A stretch of DNA of 64,000 nt from Pseudomonas asturiensis (GCF_900143095.1 NZ_FRDA01000010.1:62001-126000); one strand, 5' to 3'; positions 9,480 to 18,187 are shown, counted from the first letter of the stretch. The notes: generated by a model from the sequence alone, not told the origin. Numbers and translations are program-made.

Positions 9480-10310
9480 TCATTCCGGCAGCTTGAAATC
9501 GATGGTCTGTGTCGCGAAGCCTTCAATCGGTGTGTCGCCGCGCTTGGCCGGGATGAACTTCCAGTTGCGCACCGCTTCCACCGCTGCGTCGTCGAGCACC
9601 GGTTTGCCGCTGGACCTGGTCACCTCGACAGCGCCAGCACGGCCGTTGGGCAGTACCTTGATGCGCAACACCACGCGACCCTCCCAACTGCGTCGCAGGG
9701 CCAGCCCCGGATACTCGGGTGGCGGGTTGCCCAGGCTGGCAAGCCCGGACACCGCCGCGCTTTCCTTGGCGGGTGCTGCTGGCGCTGCCGGGGCAAGCGG
9801 CGCGGGCGCTGGCGTCGGGGGTGCAGCCGGCGCAGGCGCAGCTACCGGTTTGGGCGGTGCCGGAGGTGTCGGCTTTTTCACCGGCTCAGGTTTCTTGACC
9901 GGCTTGGGCTTCTCGACCTTGGGCTTTTCGATCGGCTTGGGCGGCGGCTCGACCGCGTCCGGGTCCTCGACTGGCTGCTCCGGTTCGGGCGGCGGTGGCG
10001 GGGGAGGCGGCGGCGGTGGAGGTTCGGGTGGCGGCGGTGGCTCCGGTGTTGGCGGCGTCGGGCTGGTCAGTTCAATGGTCATCTCCGGGACTTGCGGAGC
10101 AACTTCCGGCACCTCTGCCTCGGCTGTTTGCATGTACCACCACACGGCACCATGAATAAGTACCGAAGCGGCTATCAATACAAAAGCGTGGGACTTTTTA
10201 AGGCCGCCAGGTTGCGAAGTATTGGCCTTGAAAGGAATGCTCTCCCACACCGTTGGACGTTCTTCCGGCGGTGGAACAGGAACCGCTTTCATTATTACCG
10301 CATCATTCAT
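9480..10310 (-). CDS. tonB: TonB energy-transducing protein with long proline-rich linker
   Basis: Couples the ExbBD proton channel to outer-membrane receptors, 276 aa. One membrane anchor lies at about residues 41-59 and contains the SxxxH pattern (S49, H53 in ASVLIHG) needed for contact with ExbB. A very proline-rich periplasmic spacer follows, first Pro/Glu with a run of consecutive prolines, then Lys-Pro and Ala-Pro repeats. The C-terminal TonB domain (about residues 190-276) has PPEYPGLALRRSWEGRVVLRI and VRNWKFIPA. The start at MNDAV is preferred over one 48 bases upstream because the longer leader is not conserved-looking. First gene of the minus-strand run. Confidence 0.95.
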   Translation of the reverse strand: MNDAVIMKAVPVPPPEERPTVWESIPFKANTSQPGGLKKSHAFVLIAASVLIHGAVWWYMQTAEAEVPEVAPQVPEMTIELTSPTPPTPEPPPPPEPPPPPPPPPPPPEPEQPVEDPDAVEPPPKPIEKPKVEKPKPVKKPEPVKKPTPPAPPKPVAAPAPAAPPTPAPAPLAPAAPAAPAKESAAVSGLASLGNPPPEYPGLALRRSWEGRVVLRIKVLPNGRAGAVEVTRSSGKPVLDDAAVEAVRNWKFIPAKRGDTPIEGFATQTIDFKLPE

Positions 10311-11469
10311 TAACGCTCCCTCGGGTAGTTGAAGGGCAATAAAAGTCCGTTCAAACATTGACGAATGTTCGAATGATGGAGACCTGCACAGTCTTTAGCG
10401 TGCACGCTGCCGCGGAGCGTGCTGGAACAGCAGGCTCAGTTTGGTAACGCGCGATGTTCGATCAGGATGATGGCATTGCAAATCCTTGCTTATCAGTCGT
10501 GTACAGCGAGGTACAAACGTGTTCCTGAAGGCTTACATTGCAACCGCTGTGCCAGAAAAGGCCCATCGGCTGGCCTGTATGGGCCGCTCTAGAGCAGGTG
10601 TCGCATTCCTGTACCTTTTTTTCGAATAAGGAGCTTTCCGCTTGTTATTACCTTCATTTGAACAGCAAGAAAATAAAGTCAGAGGACGAGACTCGTCCCT
10701 CTGAGCAGGCAGACGAATTAAAAAATACATGACCGATCGGTCATGAAAAACGATGCACCATGACTGTTAGATCCGATTCAAGTTGGTGCGTTAGTTGATT
10801 AATTACTCACGGCAAGGTGCTCCTGTGGGTAAGGAAGGATGAAAGGTTAGATGAAATATAAAGCCAGCCCTTATGAGGGGTAATGGCTAAGTGCAACTAG
10901 TCAAAATAAATTGTCGGACGATAAGAGGCTTAGTAGGCAGACTTGTCCTGTGTTAGTTAATGAGAGACACGCAGGGCTTCGCCAGTCCTGGCCCATAAGG
11001 CAGGGCAGAACCCGTTGGCATTTCATTCAAGGCTCGCGCCTTTCGATCAGTCGATCGGAGAAGTCGGTGCTCAGGGCGAAGCCTGAACAGGGGGCAGACC
11101 CATTGCGGGCGTAGCCATTTGCGGCAGTGACGGGGATTGCAGTGATCGGGCACGAGCTGAATATGACACCGGTAGACTCCTTTCCTGGCAAGGCACACGA
11201 CTTGTGGTCTGGCCCCTGCACTGTTTGTGAACGCGCTGGCGTCCGTGAACTGCACGTTGGTGCGTGTGGGCACCTCTCATGTGCAGCGCGCGCCAATGGT
11301 TTATGGCACGGGCGTTCCACTTGGAAGATCTGTGCCAATTGTGTCTTTTTGTATCATGAAGATTACAAAGGCCGATGAAGGGCGCGTATCGCTGCGTTTA
11401 TCACCTGGATCGAACCCCTGGCGCTCAGGCACGTCCACTTTCTTTGGCAAGACAAAAGAGGTGGCCGAC
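10311..11469. other. Long gene-poor intergenic region (about 1.16 kb)
   Basis: No convincing coding region on either strand; short open frames lack start signals and recognisable sequence. It must hold the tonB promoter (minus strand) and the promoter of the small acidic protein (plus strand). It contains the perfect 18-bp palindrome at 10728-10745 and an imperfect hairpin at 10679-10705 (TCAGAGGACGAG against CTCGTCCCTCTGA, one bulge) followed on the minus strand by CTTTATTTTC. A small RNA is possible but not shown. Confidence 0.6.
10728..10745. promoter_or_regulatory. 18-bp perfect palindrome, TetR-type operator candidate
   Basis: CATGACCGATCGGTCATG is a perfect 18-bp inverted repeat with no spacer. 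The core GACCGATCGGTC resembles operators bound by TetR-family repressors. It lies about 420 bases upstream of tonB, with no tetR gene within the window. The function is inferred from symmetry only. Confidence 0.45.
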
Positions 11470-11724
11470 ATGACAACCGATTTCATCCTGACAAACGAAG
11501 TGCCCAAGGAAGATCCGGCGAGCCCGCAGCTCGGCCAGTACGACCGTGAAGCCGATCCGGTGTTGAACATGAACGCCAACAAACCGGGTGCAGGACCCGA
11601 GAAGGGCGACGAGGTGCTGGAGCGCACCGAAGAGGACGAGGCGTACGAAGATGATGAGCCTGAGGTGTATTCGGATGACCCGGACATCGTGGCGGACGAG
11701 GGCGGCGGCGTGTCGCCCGGCTGA
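11470..11724 (+). CDS. Small acidic hypothetical protein
   Basis: 84 aa, preceded by a GAGGTGG ribosome-binding site ending 6 bases before the ATG. The composition is strongly acidic: a C-terminal block rich in Glu and Asp (GDEVLERTEEDEAYEDDEPEVYSDDPD in two stretches, about residues 47-74). There is no signal peptide or membrane segment, so it is probably a soluble, largely disordered cytoplasmic protein. I do not recognise a characterised family. A longer in-frame start at 11227 is rejected because its 81 extra residues have no ribosome-binding site and a different composition. Confidence 0.6.
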   Translation: MTTDFILTNEVPKEDPASPQLGQYDREADPVLNMNANKPGAGPEKGDEVLERTEEDEAYEDDEPEVYSDDPDIVADEGGGVSPG

Positions 11725-11823
11725 AGCGGCAAAGATGCCTTCGTAACAGTGCGGCATGTGCCTGGCATCCATGTAACAATTCGGCTCCCGAGGTGATCTG
11801 ACCGCAAGCGGAGCCTGCCCTGA

Positions 11824-12312
11824 ATGGCTGAAGTACAGTGGTTTTATAAGCAGTGGGGCCAACGGTGCGGCCCGATGACCCGGCTTCAGCTTGAGGAACT
11901 CGTGGCCAACCGACGGATTGGCGCTTCCACGCGGGTCTGGCACAGCGGGCTTGAAGACTGGGTGGTGCTGGCAACCACCGAGCTGGCATCGGCGCTGCCG
12001 CCGACACTGGACAGCAGCAAGGTCCCGGATACGCTGGCATGGCTTGTCGCGCTGTCTCCGCTGTATTTTTTCATCGACAGGCTCATGGGCAGCGTCGGCC
12101 CGTATACCGCCGATATCGTGGTGCTGATCATCATGTGCATCGACGTGGGTATGCTGCGCAAGGTGGGTTACGCCAGGCCGCCCATCTGGTCGGTGCTGTT
12201 TCCGTTCCTCTACCTATTCTTTCGCTCGCGCACGCTGGGCAGGCGTCAGAGCCTGTTGATTCTCTGGATCGTCCTCACCCTGCTGCAACTCACTGTGCTC
12301 TTTCTCGGCTGA
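11824..12312 (+). CDS. GYF_2-domain membrane protein
   Basis: 162 aa. The N-terminal 55 residues form a GYF_2 (DUF4339-type) domain: WFYKQWGQRCGPMTRLQLEELVANRRI, then TRVWHSGLEDWVVL. The W-Y...G-P pattern is the hallmark of this small peptide-binding fold. The C-terminal half has three hydrophobic segments (about residues 69-85, 92-110 and 120-160), so the GYF_2 module is tethered to the inner membrane. A GCGGAGCC ribosome-binding site precedes the ATG. Its partner is unknown. It converges on the cysteine desulfurase gene, 10 bases away. Confidence 0.75.
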   Translation: MAEVQWFYKQWGQRCGPMTRLQLEELVANRRIGASTRVWHSGLEDWVVLATTELASALPPTLDSSKVPDTLAWLVALSPLYFFIDRLMGSVGPYTADIVVLIIMCIDVGMLRKVGYARPPIWSVLFPFLYLFFRSRTLGRRQSLLILWIVLTLLQLTVLFLG

Positions 12313-12322
12313 CCGTACGGGC

Positions 12323-13477
12323 TTACCAGAATGCCGCCGGTGCGCTGAGCGCCTTGCTGAACACCTCGATGGCGCGCTCGACGTCCGCCTGCGTCGTGTA
12401 ACGCCCCAGACTGACCCGCACGCTGGCCAGCGCCTTGTTGGCATCCAGCCCAAGCGCCAGCAGCACATGCGAAGGCGCATTGCTCGCCGAGTTGCACGCC
12501 GAAGTCGAGGACAACGCCAGCGCATGGGACAGCTGCGAACTGGTGAAGCCAGCGCGTGTGATGCATAGGTTCAAGGTGTGCGGAATGCGCTGCTGCGCAC
12601 AACCGTTGAGCCGCACGTCCGGCAGGGCCAGCAGCCCTTCACGCAGATGGCTGCTCAACTCCGCAATGCGACGGTTTTCCGCGTCAGCCTTGCCAATTGC
12701 CAGCGCAAACGCTGCGCCCATCCCGACAATCTGGTGCGTCGCCAGAGTGCCTGAACGAAAGCCACCTTCATGACCACCGCCGTGAATCTGCGCCTGCAAC
12801 ATCGAATGCGCGCGCGGGCCGATGTACAGCGCGCCGATGCCCTTGGGGCCATACGCTTTGTGTGCCGAGAACGACATCAGATCGACCGCCAGGCTCGCCA
12901 GATCAACCGGCACCTTGCCGACCGCCTGCGCCGCATCCACATGAAACAACGCCCCATGTTCGCGCACCAGCGCGCCGATGGCTGCGACATCCGTCAGCGT
13001 GCCCAGCTCGTTGTTCACCAGCATCAGCGACACCAGCAAAGTGTCTTCACGCAGCGCGGCTTGCACGGCGTGCGGCTGGATCAGACCTTGCTCATCCGGC
13101 GTCAACCAGGTCACCGGAAAGCCCTGACGCTCGAGCGTTTTCACGGTGTCGATCACGGCCTTGTGTTCCAGAACACTGGTGATGATGTGCCGACGCTTCG
13201 CGCTGCTGTCGTGGGCGATGCCTTTGATCGCCAGGTTATTGGACTCGGTCGCGCCGGATGTCCAGATCACAGCATCGGCAGGCGCACCCACCGCGTCCGC
13301 CACCTGCCGCCGCGCCAGCTCGACCGCCTGCCGCGCCACCTGTCCATAACCGTGCCCGCTGGACGCCGGATTACCGAAATGCCCTTCGAGCCCCAGACAG
13401 GCAACCATGGCTTCAATGACCTGCTCATCGACAGGCGTGGTGGCGGCGTAATCCAGGTACAGAGCAGGTGCGGTCAT
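12323..13477 (-). CDS. Cysteine desulfurase, NifS/IscS-like (class V aminotransferase)
   Basis: PLP enzyme that removes sulfur from L-cysteine as a protein persulfide, 384 aa. LYLDYAATTPVD opens the fold; GATESNNLAIKG and EH (His105) bind PLP; the Schiff-base lysine is Lys207 in SFSAHKAYGPKG. The sulfur-accepting cysteine is Cys328 in SSTSACNSASNAPSHVL, matching the SSGSAC loop of IscS/NifS. No iscU, iscA or other Fe-S assembly genes are adjacent, so this is probably a second, stand-alone desulfurase rather than housekeeping IscS. The upstream in-frame start at 13504 is possible; neither start has a strong Shine-Dalgarno. Confidence 0.88.
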   Translation of the reverse strand: MTAPALYLDYAATTPVDEQVIEAMVACLGLEGHFGNPASSGHGYGQVARQAVELARRQVADAVGAPADAVIWTSGATESNNLAIKGIAHDSSAKRRHIITSVLEHKAVIDTVKTLERQGFPVTWLTPDEQGLIQPHAVQAALREDTLLVSLMLVNNELGTLTDVAAIGALVREHGALFHVDAAQAVGKVPVDLASLAVDLMSFSAHKAYGPKGIGALYIGPRAHSMLQAQIHGGGHEGGFRSGTLATHQIVGMGAAFALAIGKADAENRRIAELSSHLREGLLALPDVRLNGCAQQRIPHTLNLCITRAGFTSSQLSHALALSSTSACNSASNAPSHVLLALGLDANKALASVRVSLGRYTTQADVERAIEVFSKALSAPAAFW

Positions 13478-13724
13478 GGTCAATTCGCTTCGTGATCGGG
13501 TCATGGCTGATGGATGAAAGATTACCGACGACGACGCGAAAAATTTTTGACATTTGGGCGGATTGAACGATCAGGAGTGAAAAATTATTCGGCTTATGGC
13601 CTGCTTTTGCGATTAATGTTTTACAGACTGATTGGCAGTCAGTAGTTTTATGCCCAAGGCGGCGTGAATACCGGTCAGCGCACCTTCCCCGTTTTCACAT
13701 TGAGCCCGAGCCACAGGAACCCAC

Positions 13725-14195
13725 ATGGACAAATTCGACCGAGCCATCCTCGACATTCTGCAGACCGACTGCACCCGCTCGGTCGCAGACATCGCCGAAC
13801 GCATCGGACTGGGCAGCACCGCCTGCTGGCGTCGCATTCAAAAACTGGAAGAAAGCGGCATCATCGACCGCCGCGTAGCCCTGCTCAACCCGCAGCAGTT
13901 GAACGTATCCGTCAGTGTCTTCGCCGCCATCCGCACCAACCAGCACAACGCCGCCTGGCTCGAACAATTCCACAACGCCGTCGGCGACCTGCCCGAAGTG
14001 GTCGAGTGCTACCGCATGGCCGGCGACACCGACTACCTGCTGCGCATCGTCGTTGCCGACATCGCAGGCTACGACGCCGTCTATAAACAACTGATCAGCA
14101 TCCCTGGCATTACCGACGTCAGCTCGAGCTTTGCCATGGAACAGATCAAATTCACCACCGGGCTGCCGCTGCGGTATGCGTCGTTTGGTGGGTGA
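13725..14195 (+). CDS. Lrp/AsnC-family transcriptional regulator
   Basis: 156 aa. An N-terminal AsnC-type helix-turn-helix (FDRAILDILQTDCTRSVADIAERIGLGSTACWRRIQKLEESGII, in two blocks over residues 4-47) is followed by an RAM/AsnC ligand-binding domain (about residues 65-140, with RMAGDTDYLLRIVVADIAGYDAVY). Amino acids are the usual effectors. ACAGGAA precedes the ATG. It is divergent from the cysteine desulfurase across 247 bases, so regulation of that gene in response to cysteine or another amino acid is a reasonable guess, not proven. Confidence 0.92.
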   Translation: MDKFDRAILDILQTDCTRSVADIAERIGLGSTACWRRIQKLEESGIIDRRVALLNPQQLNVSVSVFAAIRTNQHNAAWLEQFHNAVGDLPEVVECYRMAGDTDYLLRIVVADIAGYDAVYKQLISIPGITDVSSSFAMEQIKFTTGLPLRYASFGG

Positions 14196-14763
14196 GGCGG
14201 GGGGCTCCTGGAAACTGTCGCCCTTCAACCGGCTTGATGAGCGTCGGCTACTCCCCCCAGCCGGGTCCTTCAGATTGATGAAGTGCCGGTCACTGGGCAC
14301 CGTTGCCACGGCGTTGCCGGTGAGCACCTTCAAGGTCCGCACCGGGTCGCTGGCACCACCGGCAGCACCGAGCAGCATCGCCATACCCCAGATACCCGGC
14401 AAGGCACCCTCAGCATGCTCAGGGCCCGCGTCTGGCTTTGCAGGCCGCCGATGTGAACCTGATCTTCGGCCAGTGTGGTCTCGGTCGCACTCGATACGCC
14501 GCCCTCTGTCAGATTGAGCTGCCCGCCGACACCTCAATCTGCGCCGCAATAGGCGGCAGCCCTCGCCATGCGCGAATGCCGTCAACGGCCAGGCAATGAC
14601 CCGAAATCCCCATCTCCGCTTGGCTTGCATCAGAGATGGAAGGCGACGATGGCAGGCGTCCGATTTCCCTGTCTCCAATCCGGAACGGCCTCTAAAACGT
14701 CTGGCCAGTGTTTTGCTGGCGCACGTTCACATCAAAAAATAAAGATTGAATAATAACAACAAA
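14196..14763 (-). pseudogene. Possible degraded gene fragment in the gap upstream of deoK
   Basis: The 635-base gap between the Lrp gene and deoK has no intact gene. On the minus strand two adjacent frames carry protein-like sequence: LNLTEGGVSSATETTLAE and VHIGGLQSQTRALSM in one (about 14510-14410), then LTGNAVATVPSDRHFINL in another (about 14330-14275). The switch of frame suggests a decayed gene with a frameshift. I do not recognise the family. The label is tentative. Confidence 0.3.
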
Positions 14764-14779
14764 TGTTATTTAAATAACA
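14764..14779. promoter_or_regulatory. Perfect 16-bp palindrome upstream of deoK, operator candidate
   Basis: TGTTATTTAAATAACA is a perfect inverted repeat 52 bases before the deoK start, within an AT-rich promoter stretch. Half-sites TGTTA/TAACA recur in the palindrome upstream of deoC, consistent with binding by the DeoR-type regulator encoded in the cluster. A 7-bp hairpin (GCCGATG 14789-14795, CATCGGC 14803-14809) lies between this site and the start. Confidence 0.6.
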
Positions 14780-14830
14780 CAAATAAAAGCCGATGAGGCT
14801 TCCATCGGCGTTGGTGAGGTCAAAATAACA

Positions 14831-15757
14831 ATGAGCAAGATTGCAGTCATCGGCAGCAACATGGTCGACCTGATCACTTACATCGAGCGCATGCCCGCCC
14901 AGGGCGAAACGCTAGAAGCACCGCGTTTTGCCATGGGCTGCGGCGGCAAGGGCGCCAATCAGGCCGCCGCTGCGGCGCTGCTGGGCGCTGACGTGCTGAT
15001 GCTTAGCAAGGTCGGCGACGATGCTTTCGCGGATACCACCCTGGCCAATTTTCAACGGCTGGGCATTGATACGCGATTCGTCGAACGGGTGCCGGGTGTG
15101 TCGAGCGGCGTGGCGCCGATCTTCGTCCAGGAGAACTCTCATAACAGCATCCTCATCGTCAAAGGCGCCAATGCCCACCTAAGCCCGGCCGATATCGACC
15201 GCGCCGAGGCGCAACTGCGTGATTGCGCTTTGATCGTGCTGCAACTGGAAGTCGAGTTGGCGACCGTTTACCACGCCATCGCCTTCGCTCACCGGCATGA
15301 CATCGCGGTGCTGCTCAATCCGGCACCGGCCTTGGCTGGCCTGAGCCGCGAGCACCTGGCGCAGCTGGATTTCCTGATCCCCAATGAGAGCGAGCTGGCC
15401 CTGATCAGTGGCCAGCCGGTGACGTGCGCCGAGGAGGCGGCTCAGGCTGCACGCCAATTGGTGGCGCTGGGCGTACGCCACGTCATCGTCACCCTGGGCG
15501 AACAAGGGGCGCTGTACATCGGCGCTGAAGGCGAGTGGAAGATTCCAGGGGTCAAGGTTCAGGCGCGTGACACCACTGGAGCCGGTGACGCCTTCATTGG
15601 CTGCTTCGCCCGGCACTGGAGCCAGGACGGCAATATTCGCCAAGCCATGCGCCAGGCGGTGGCCTATTCCGCCTGCTCGGTCACCGGGCTCGGCACGCAA
15701 TCTTCTTACCCCGATGCGCCCACGTTTGCGCGATTCCTCGATGCATCGGCCAGTTGA
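14831..15757 (+). CDS. deoK: PfkB-family sugar kinase, probable deoxyribokinase
   Basis: Phosphorylates deoxyribose (or ribose) to the 5-phosphate, 308 aa, cytoplasmic. It has PfkB signature 1 (GCGGKGANQAAAAALLGA, near residues 36-53) and signature 2 with the catalytic Asp (DTTGAGDAFIGCFA, about residues 247-260). The family alone is ribokinase; the choice of deoxyribose rests on the neighbours deoP, deoX, the DeoR-type regulator and deoC, an arrangement like deoQKPX of Salmonella. GAGG lies 11 bases before the ATG. First gene of a three-gene operon with deoP and deoX. Confidence 0.85.
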   Translation: MSKIAVIGSNMVDLITYIERMPAQGETLEAPRFAMGCGGKGANQAAAAALLGADVLMLSKVGDDAFADTTLANFQRLGIDTRFVERVPGVSSGVAPIFVQENSHNSILIVKGANAHLSPADIDRAEAQLRDCALIVLQLEVELATVYHAIAFAHRHDIAVLLNPAPALAGLSREHLAQLDFLIPNESELALISGQPVTCAEEAAQAARQLVALGVRHVIVTLGEQGALYIGAEGEWKIPGVKVQARDTTGAGDAFIGCFARHWSQDGNIRQAMRQAVAYSACSVTGLGTQSSYPDAPTFARFLDASAS

Positions 15758-15786
15758 CACTCACCAGCATCTCGCGGAGAACAATA

Positions 15787-17118
15787 ATGAATAAGCCTGC
15801 GCTGCAACAAACCCCGGACGGGTTCTACCTGAACCGCACACCTTGGTTCGCCTTCCTCCTGCTCTGCAGCATCTTCGCCCTCTGGGCGGCGGCCGCGAGC
15901 ATGAACGACGTGCTGATCGCACACTTCAAGAAGGCCTTCCTGCTCAGCGATTTCCAGACCGCTTTCGTCCAGTCGGCGTTCTACCTGGGCTACTTTTTCG
16001 TCGCCATTCCGGCGGCAATGGTGGTGCGCCGCTTCAGCTACAAGACCACCATCCTCATCGGCCTGATGCTGTACATGTTCGGCTGTGCCCTGTTCTTTCC
16101 GGCGGCGTCGACCGCCAAGTACGGCATGTTCCTGATGGCGCTGTTCGTCATCGCCGCTGGCCTGTCGTTTCTCGAGACCGCGTGCAACACCTATTCGACA
16201 CTGATGGGGCCGCGAGAAACCGGCACACGACGCCTGAACATCTCGCAGACCTTTCACCCATTCGGCGCCATGACCGGGGTGTACGTCGGCAGCTTCGTGA
16301 TGTTCAAGGACACCGACGCCACGAGCGAACAGTTGGCCACCATGAGCGCCAGCGATGCGGCGGTGCAGCAATTGCAAATGATCCAGTCAACCCTGCTGCC
16401 TTACAAATGGATGATCGCAGTACTCATATTGATGTTCATCCTGATCGCCATCACTCGCTTCCCCGCCTGCAAGGGCAACTCCACCGTCAGCGAACCCCGG
16501 GCGAGTATCGGCCAGAGCCTCAGCCGCCTGCGGCGCAATCCGCGCTTCTGCTTCGGTGTGCTGGCGCAGTTCCTCTACGTGGGCGCGCAGGTCGGAGTGT
16601 GGAGCTTCACTATTCGCCTGGCGATGCAAATGGGCGGCATGAATGAGCGCAGCGCCTCGTGGTTCCTGCTGACCACCTTTGCCGCCTATTTTATCGGCAA
16701 GATGATCGCCAACCTGCTGATGCGAAAAATGCACCCTGCCAAAGTCCTCGCGGTGTATGGCGTGCTGTGCATCGTACTGCTGGCCTACACCATCCTGGTT
16801 CCGAACATCACCGCAGTGTATGCCGCCGTGGGGGTAAGCGTGTTTCTCGGGCCTTGCTGGCCGACCATCTATGGGTTGACCATTGATGGGCTTGGCGAGG
16901 ACACCGGTGTCGGCGGCTCGTTGCTGGTGATGAGCATCGTCGGCGGTGGCGTGATTCCGATCTTCCAGGGCCTGCTCAGCGATGCCACTGGCGGCAACAT
17001 GCAGATTGCCTATAGTGTGCCGCTGCTGTGCTTCGTAGCCATTGTGATGTATGCAGTGCGCTGCATGCGTCAGCCGCAACCGGTGCTGGATGGCTCGGCC
17101 ACGGCGGTGGCGCAATGA
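15787..17118 (+). CDS. deoP: FucP/DeoP-type MFS sugar permease, probable deoxyribose transporter
   Basis: Inner-membrane sugar:proton symporter of the FucP branch, 443 aa with about 12 hydrophobic segments. Recognisable family features are FALWAAAASMNDVLIAHFKKAF at the start, in two blocks, and ETACNTY plus NISQTFHPFGAMTG in the middle, which correspond to FucP substrate-pocket helices. GGAGA precedes the ATG at 15787; the longer in-frame start lacks a ribosome-binding site. It lies 29 bases after deoK and its stop overlaps the deoX start as ATGA. Confidence 0.87.
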   Translation: MNKPALQQTPDGFYLNRTPWFAFLLLCSIFALWAAAASMNDVLIAHFKKAFLLSDFQTAFVQSAFYLGYFFVAIPAAMVVRRFSYKTTILIGLMLYMFGCALFFPAASTAKYGMFLMALFVIAAGLSFLETACNTYSTLMGPRETGTRRLNISQTFHPFGAMTGVYVGSFVMFKDTDATSEQLATMSASDAAVQQLQMIQSTLLPYKWMIAVLILMFILIAITRFPACKGNSTVSEPRASIGQSLSRLRRNPRFCFGVLAQFLYVGAQVGVWSFTIRLAMQMGGMNERSASWFLLTTFAAYFIGKMIANLLMRKMHPAKVLAVYGVLCIVLLAYTILVPNITAVYAAVGVSVFLGPCWPTIYGLTIDGLGEDTGVGGSLLVMSIVGGGVIPIFQGLLSDATGGNMQIAYSVPLLCFVAIVMYAVRCMRQPQPVLDGSATAVAQ

Positions 17119-18182
17119 GTCGCGAACCGTTACGCCTGCCGCTCTACCCACAGCTCTGGGATCAGGCCAGCCGCCTGCTGCTCGAATCAGCGAATTTTAA
17201 CGTGCGCGCCTGGACCTACCCCAGCGGAGTCAAGGCGCTGTCACTGGAAAACAGCCGTGGCAAGCTGGTCATCCTGCCTTGGCAGGGGCAAATGATCTGG
17301 TCGGCTGAATTCGACGGCGTCGATTTGACCATGCTCAATATGTTCACTCAGCCACGGCCCAGTGCCAGCGTGATCGGCACCTACGGCTGTTTCATGTTTC
17401 ACAGCGGCCTGCTGCGCAACGGTTGCCCGGGACCTGAGGATGATCATGCGCTGCACGGCGAAATGCCCTGCGCGCCGATGGACGATGCCTGGCTGCAAAC
17501 AGGCGAAGACGAACACGGCGCTTATCTGCGCCTCGGCGGCACCTACGAATACGTGCAGGGCTTCGGCGACCATTACCGTGCCAGCCCGAGCGTGACCCTG
17601 CGCCCGGCCAGCGGGCTGTTCGAGATCGGCATGCAGGTGGTCAATCTGTCCGGCAAGGGGATGGACCTGATGTACATGGCGCACATGAACTACGCCTATG
17701 TCGACGGCGCCTGCCTCAACCAGCCCTTGGGCTGCGAGCACACACGTGTGCGCGCCAGCGTACCGGCCCACGTTCGACCGACTCCGGCCTGGAACGCGTA
17801 TATCGCTGAACTCAGCCAGGACCCGACCCGCCTCAAGGTGCTCGACTCACCTGCGTTGTATGACCCGGAGATCGTCTGCTTCTTCGATGACGTGCGCAGC
17901 GACGCTCAGGGACAGGCGCACTTCTTCCTTGATCATCCCGACGGCGCGGCGTTCTACACCCGCTACAGCCCCCGGCAATTTGAACATGCTGCGCGCTGGA
18001 TCTTGCACAACCCCGATCAGCAGGTGGCGGCCTTCGTCCTGCCAGCCACCTGCGAGCCGGAGGGCTACCGCGCCGAACTCGCCAAAGGCAACGTGCGCAG
18101 ACTCGCGCCCGGTGCCAGCGCCGAGTTCAGCCTGACCACCGGTTACATGAATGCATCCGAACGCCGGGCGCTGCAACCGTGA
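17115..18182 (+). CDS. deoX: DUF4432 aldose-epimerase-like protein (DeoX-like)
   Basis: 355 aa, galactose-mutarotase-like fold of the DUF4432 family. The sequence fits a sugar-binding beta-sandwich (KLVILPWQGQMIWSAEFDG, HGEMPCAPMDDAW, MDLMYMAHMNYAYVDGA). Its role is probably interconversion of deoxyribose anomers before phosphorylation, by analogy with deoX of the Salmonella deoQKPX cluster; no reaction is shown here. The ATG at 17115 overlaps the deoP stop by 4 bases, which is why this start is preferred over the longer in-frame one at 17028. It converges on the regulator gene with 5 bases between. Confidence 0.78.
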   Translation: MSREPLRLPLYPQLWDQASRLLLESANFNVRAWTYPSGVKALSLENSRGKLVILPWQGQMIWSAEFDGVDLTMLNMFTQPRPSASVIGTYGCFMFHSGLLRNGCPGPEDDHALHGEMPCAPMDDAWLQTGEDEHGAYLRLGGTYEYVQGFGDHYRASPSVTLRPASGLFEIGMQVVNLSGKGMDLMYMAHMNYAYVDGACLNQPLGCEHTRVRASVPAHVRPTPAWNAYIAELSQDPTRLKVLDSPALYDPEIVCFFDDVRSDAQGQAHFFLDHPDGAAFYTRYSPRQFEHAARWILHNPDQQVAAFVLPATCEPEGYRAELAKGNVRRLAPGASAEFSLTTGYMNASERRALQP

Positions 18183-18187
18183 CGCTT

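Noticed and set aside
11127..11378. 83-codon plus-strand frame with several cysteines in the tonB upstream gap
   Set aside because: No ribosome-binding site, no recognisable zinc-ribbon spacing, and it overlaps other random frames of similar length.
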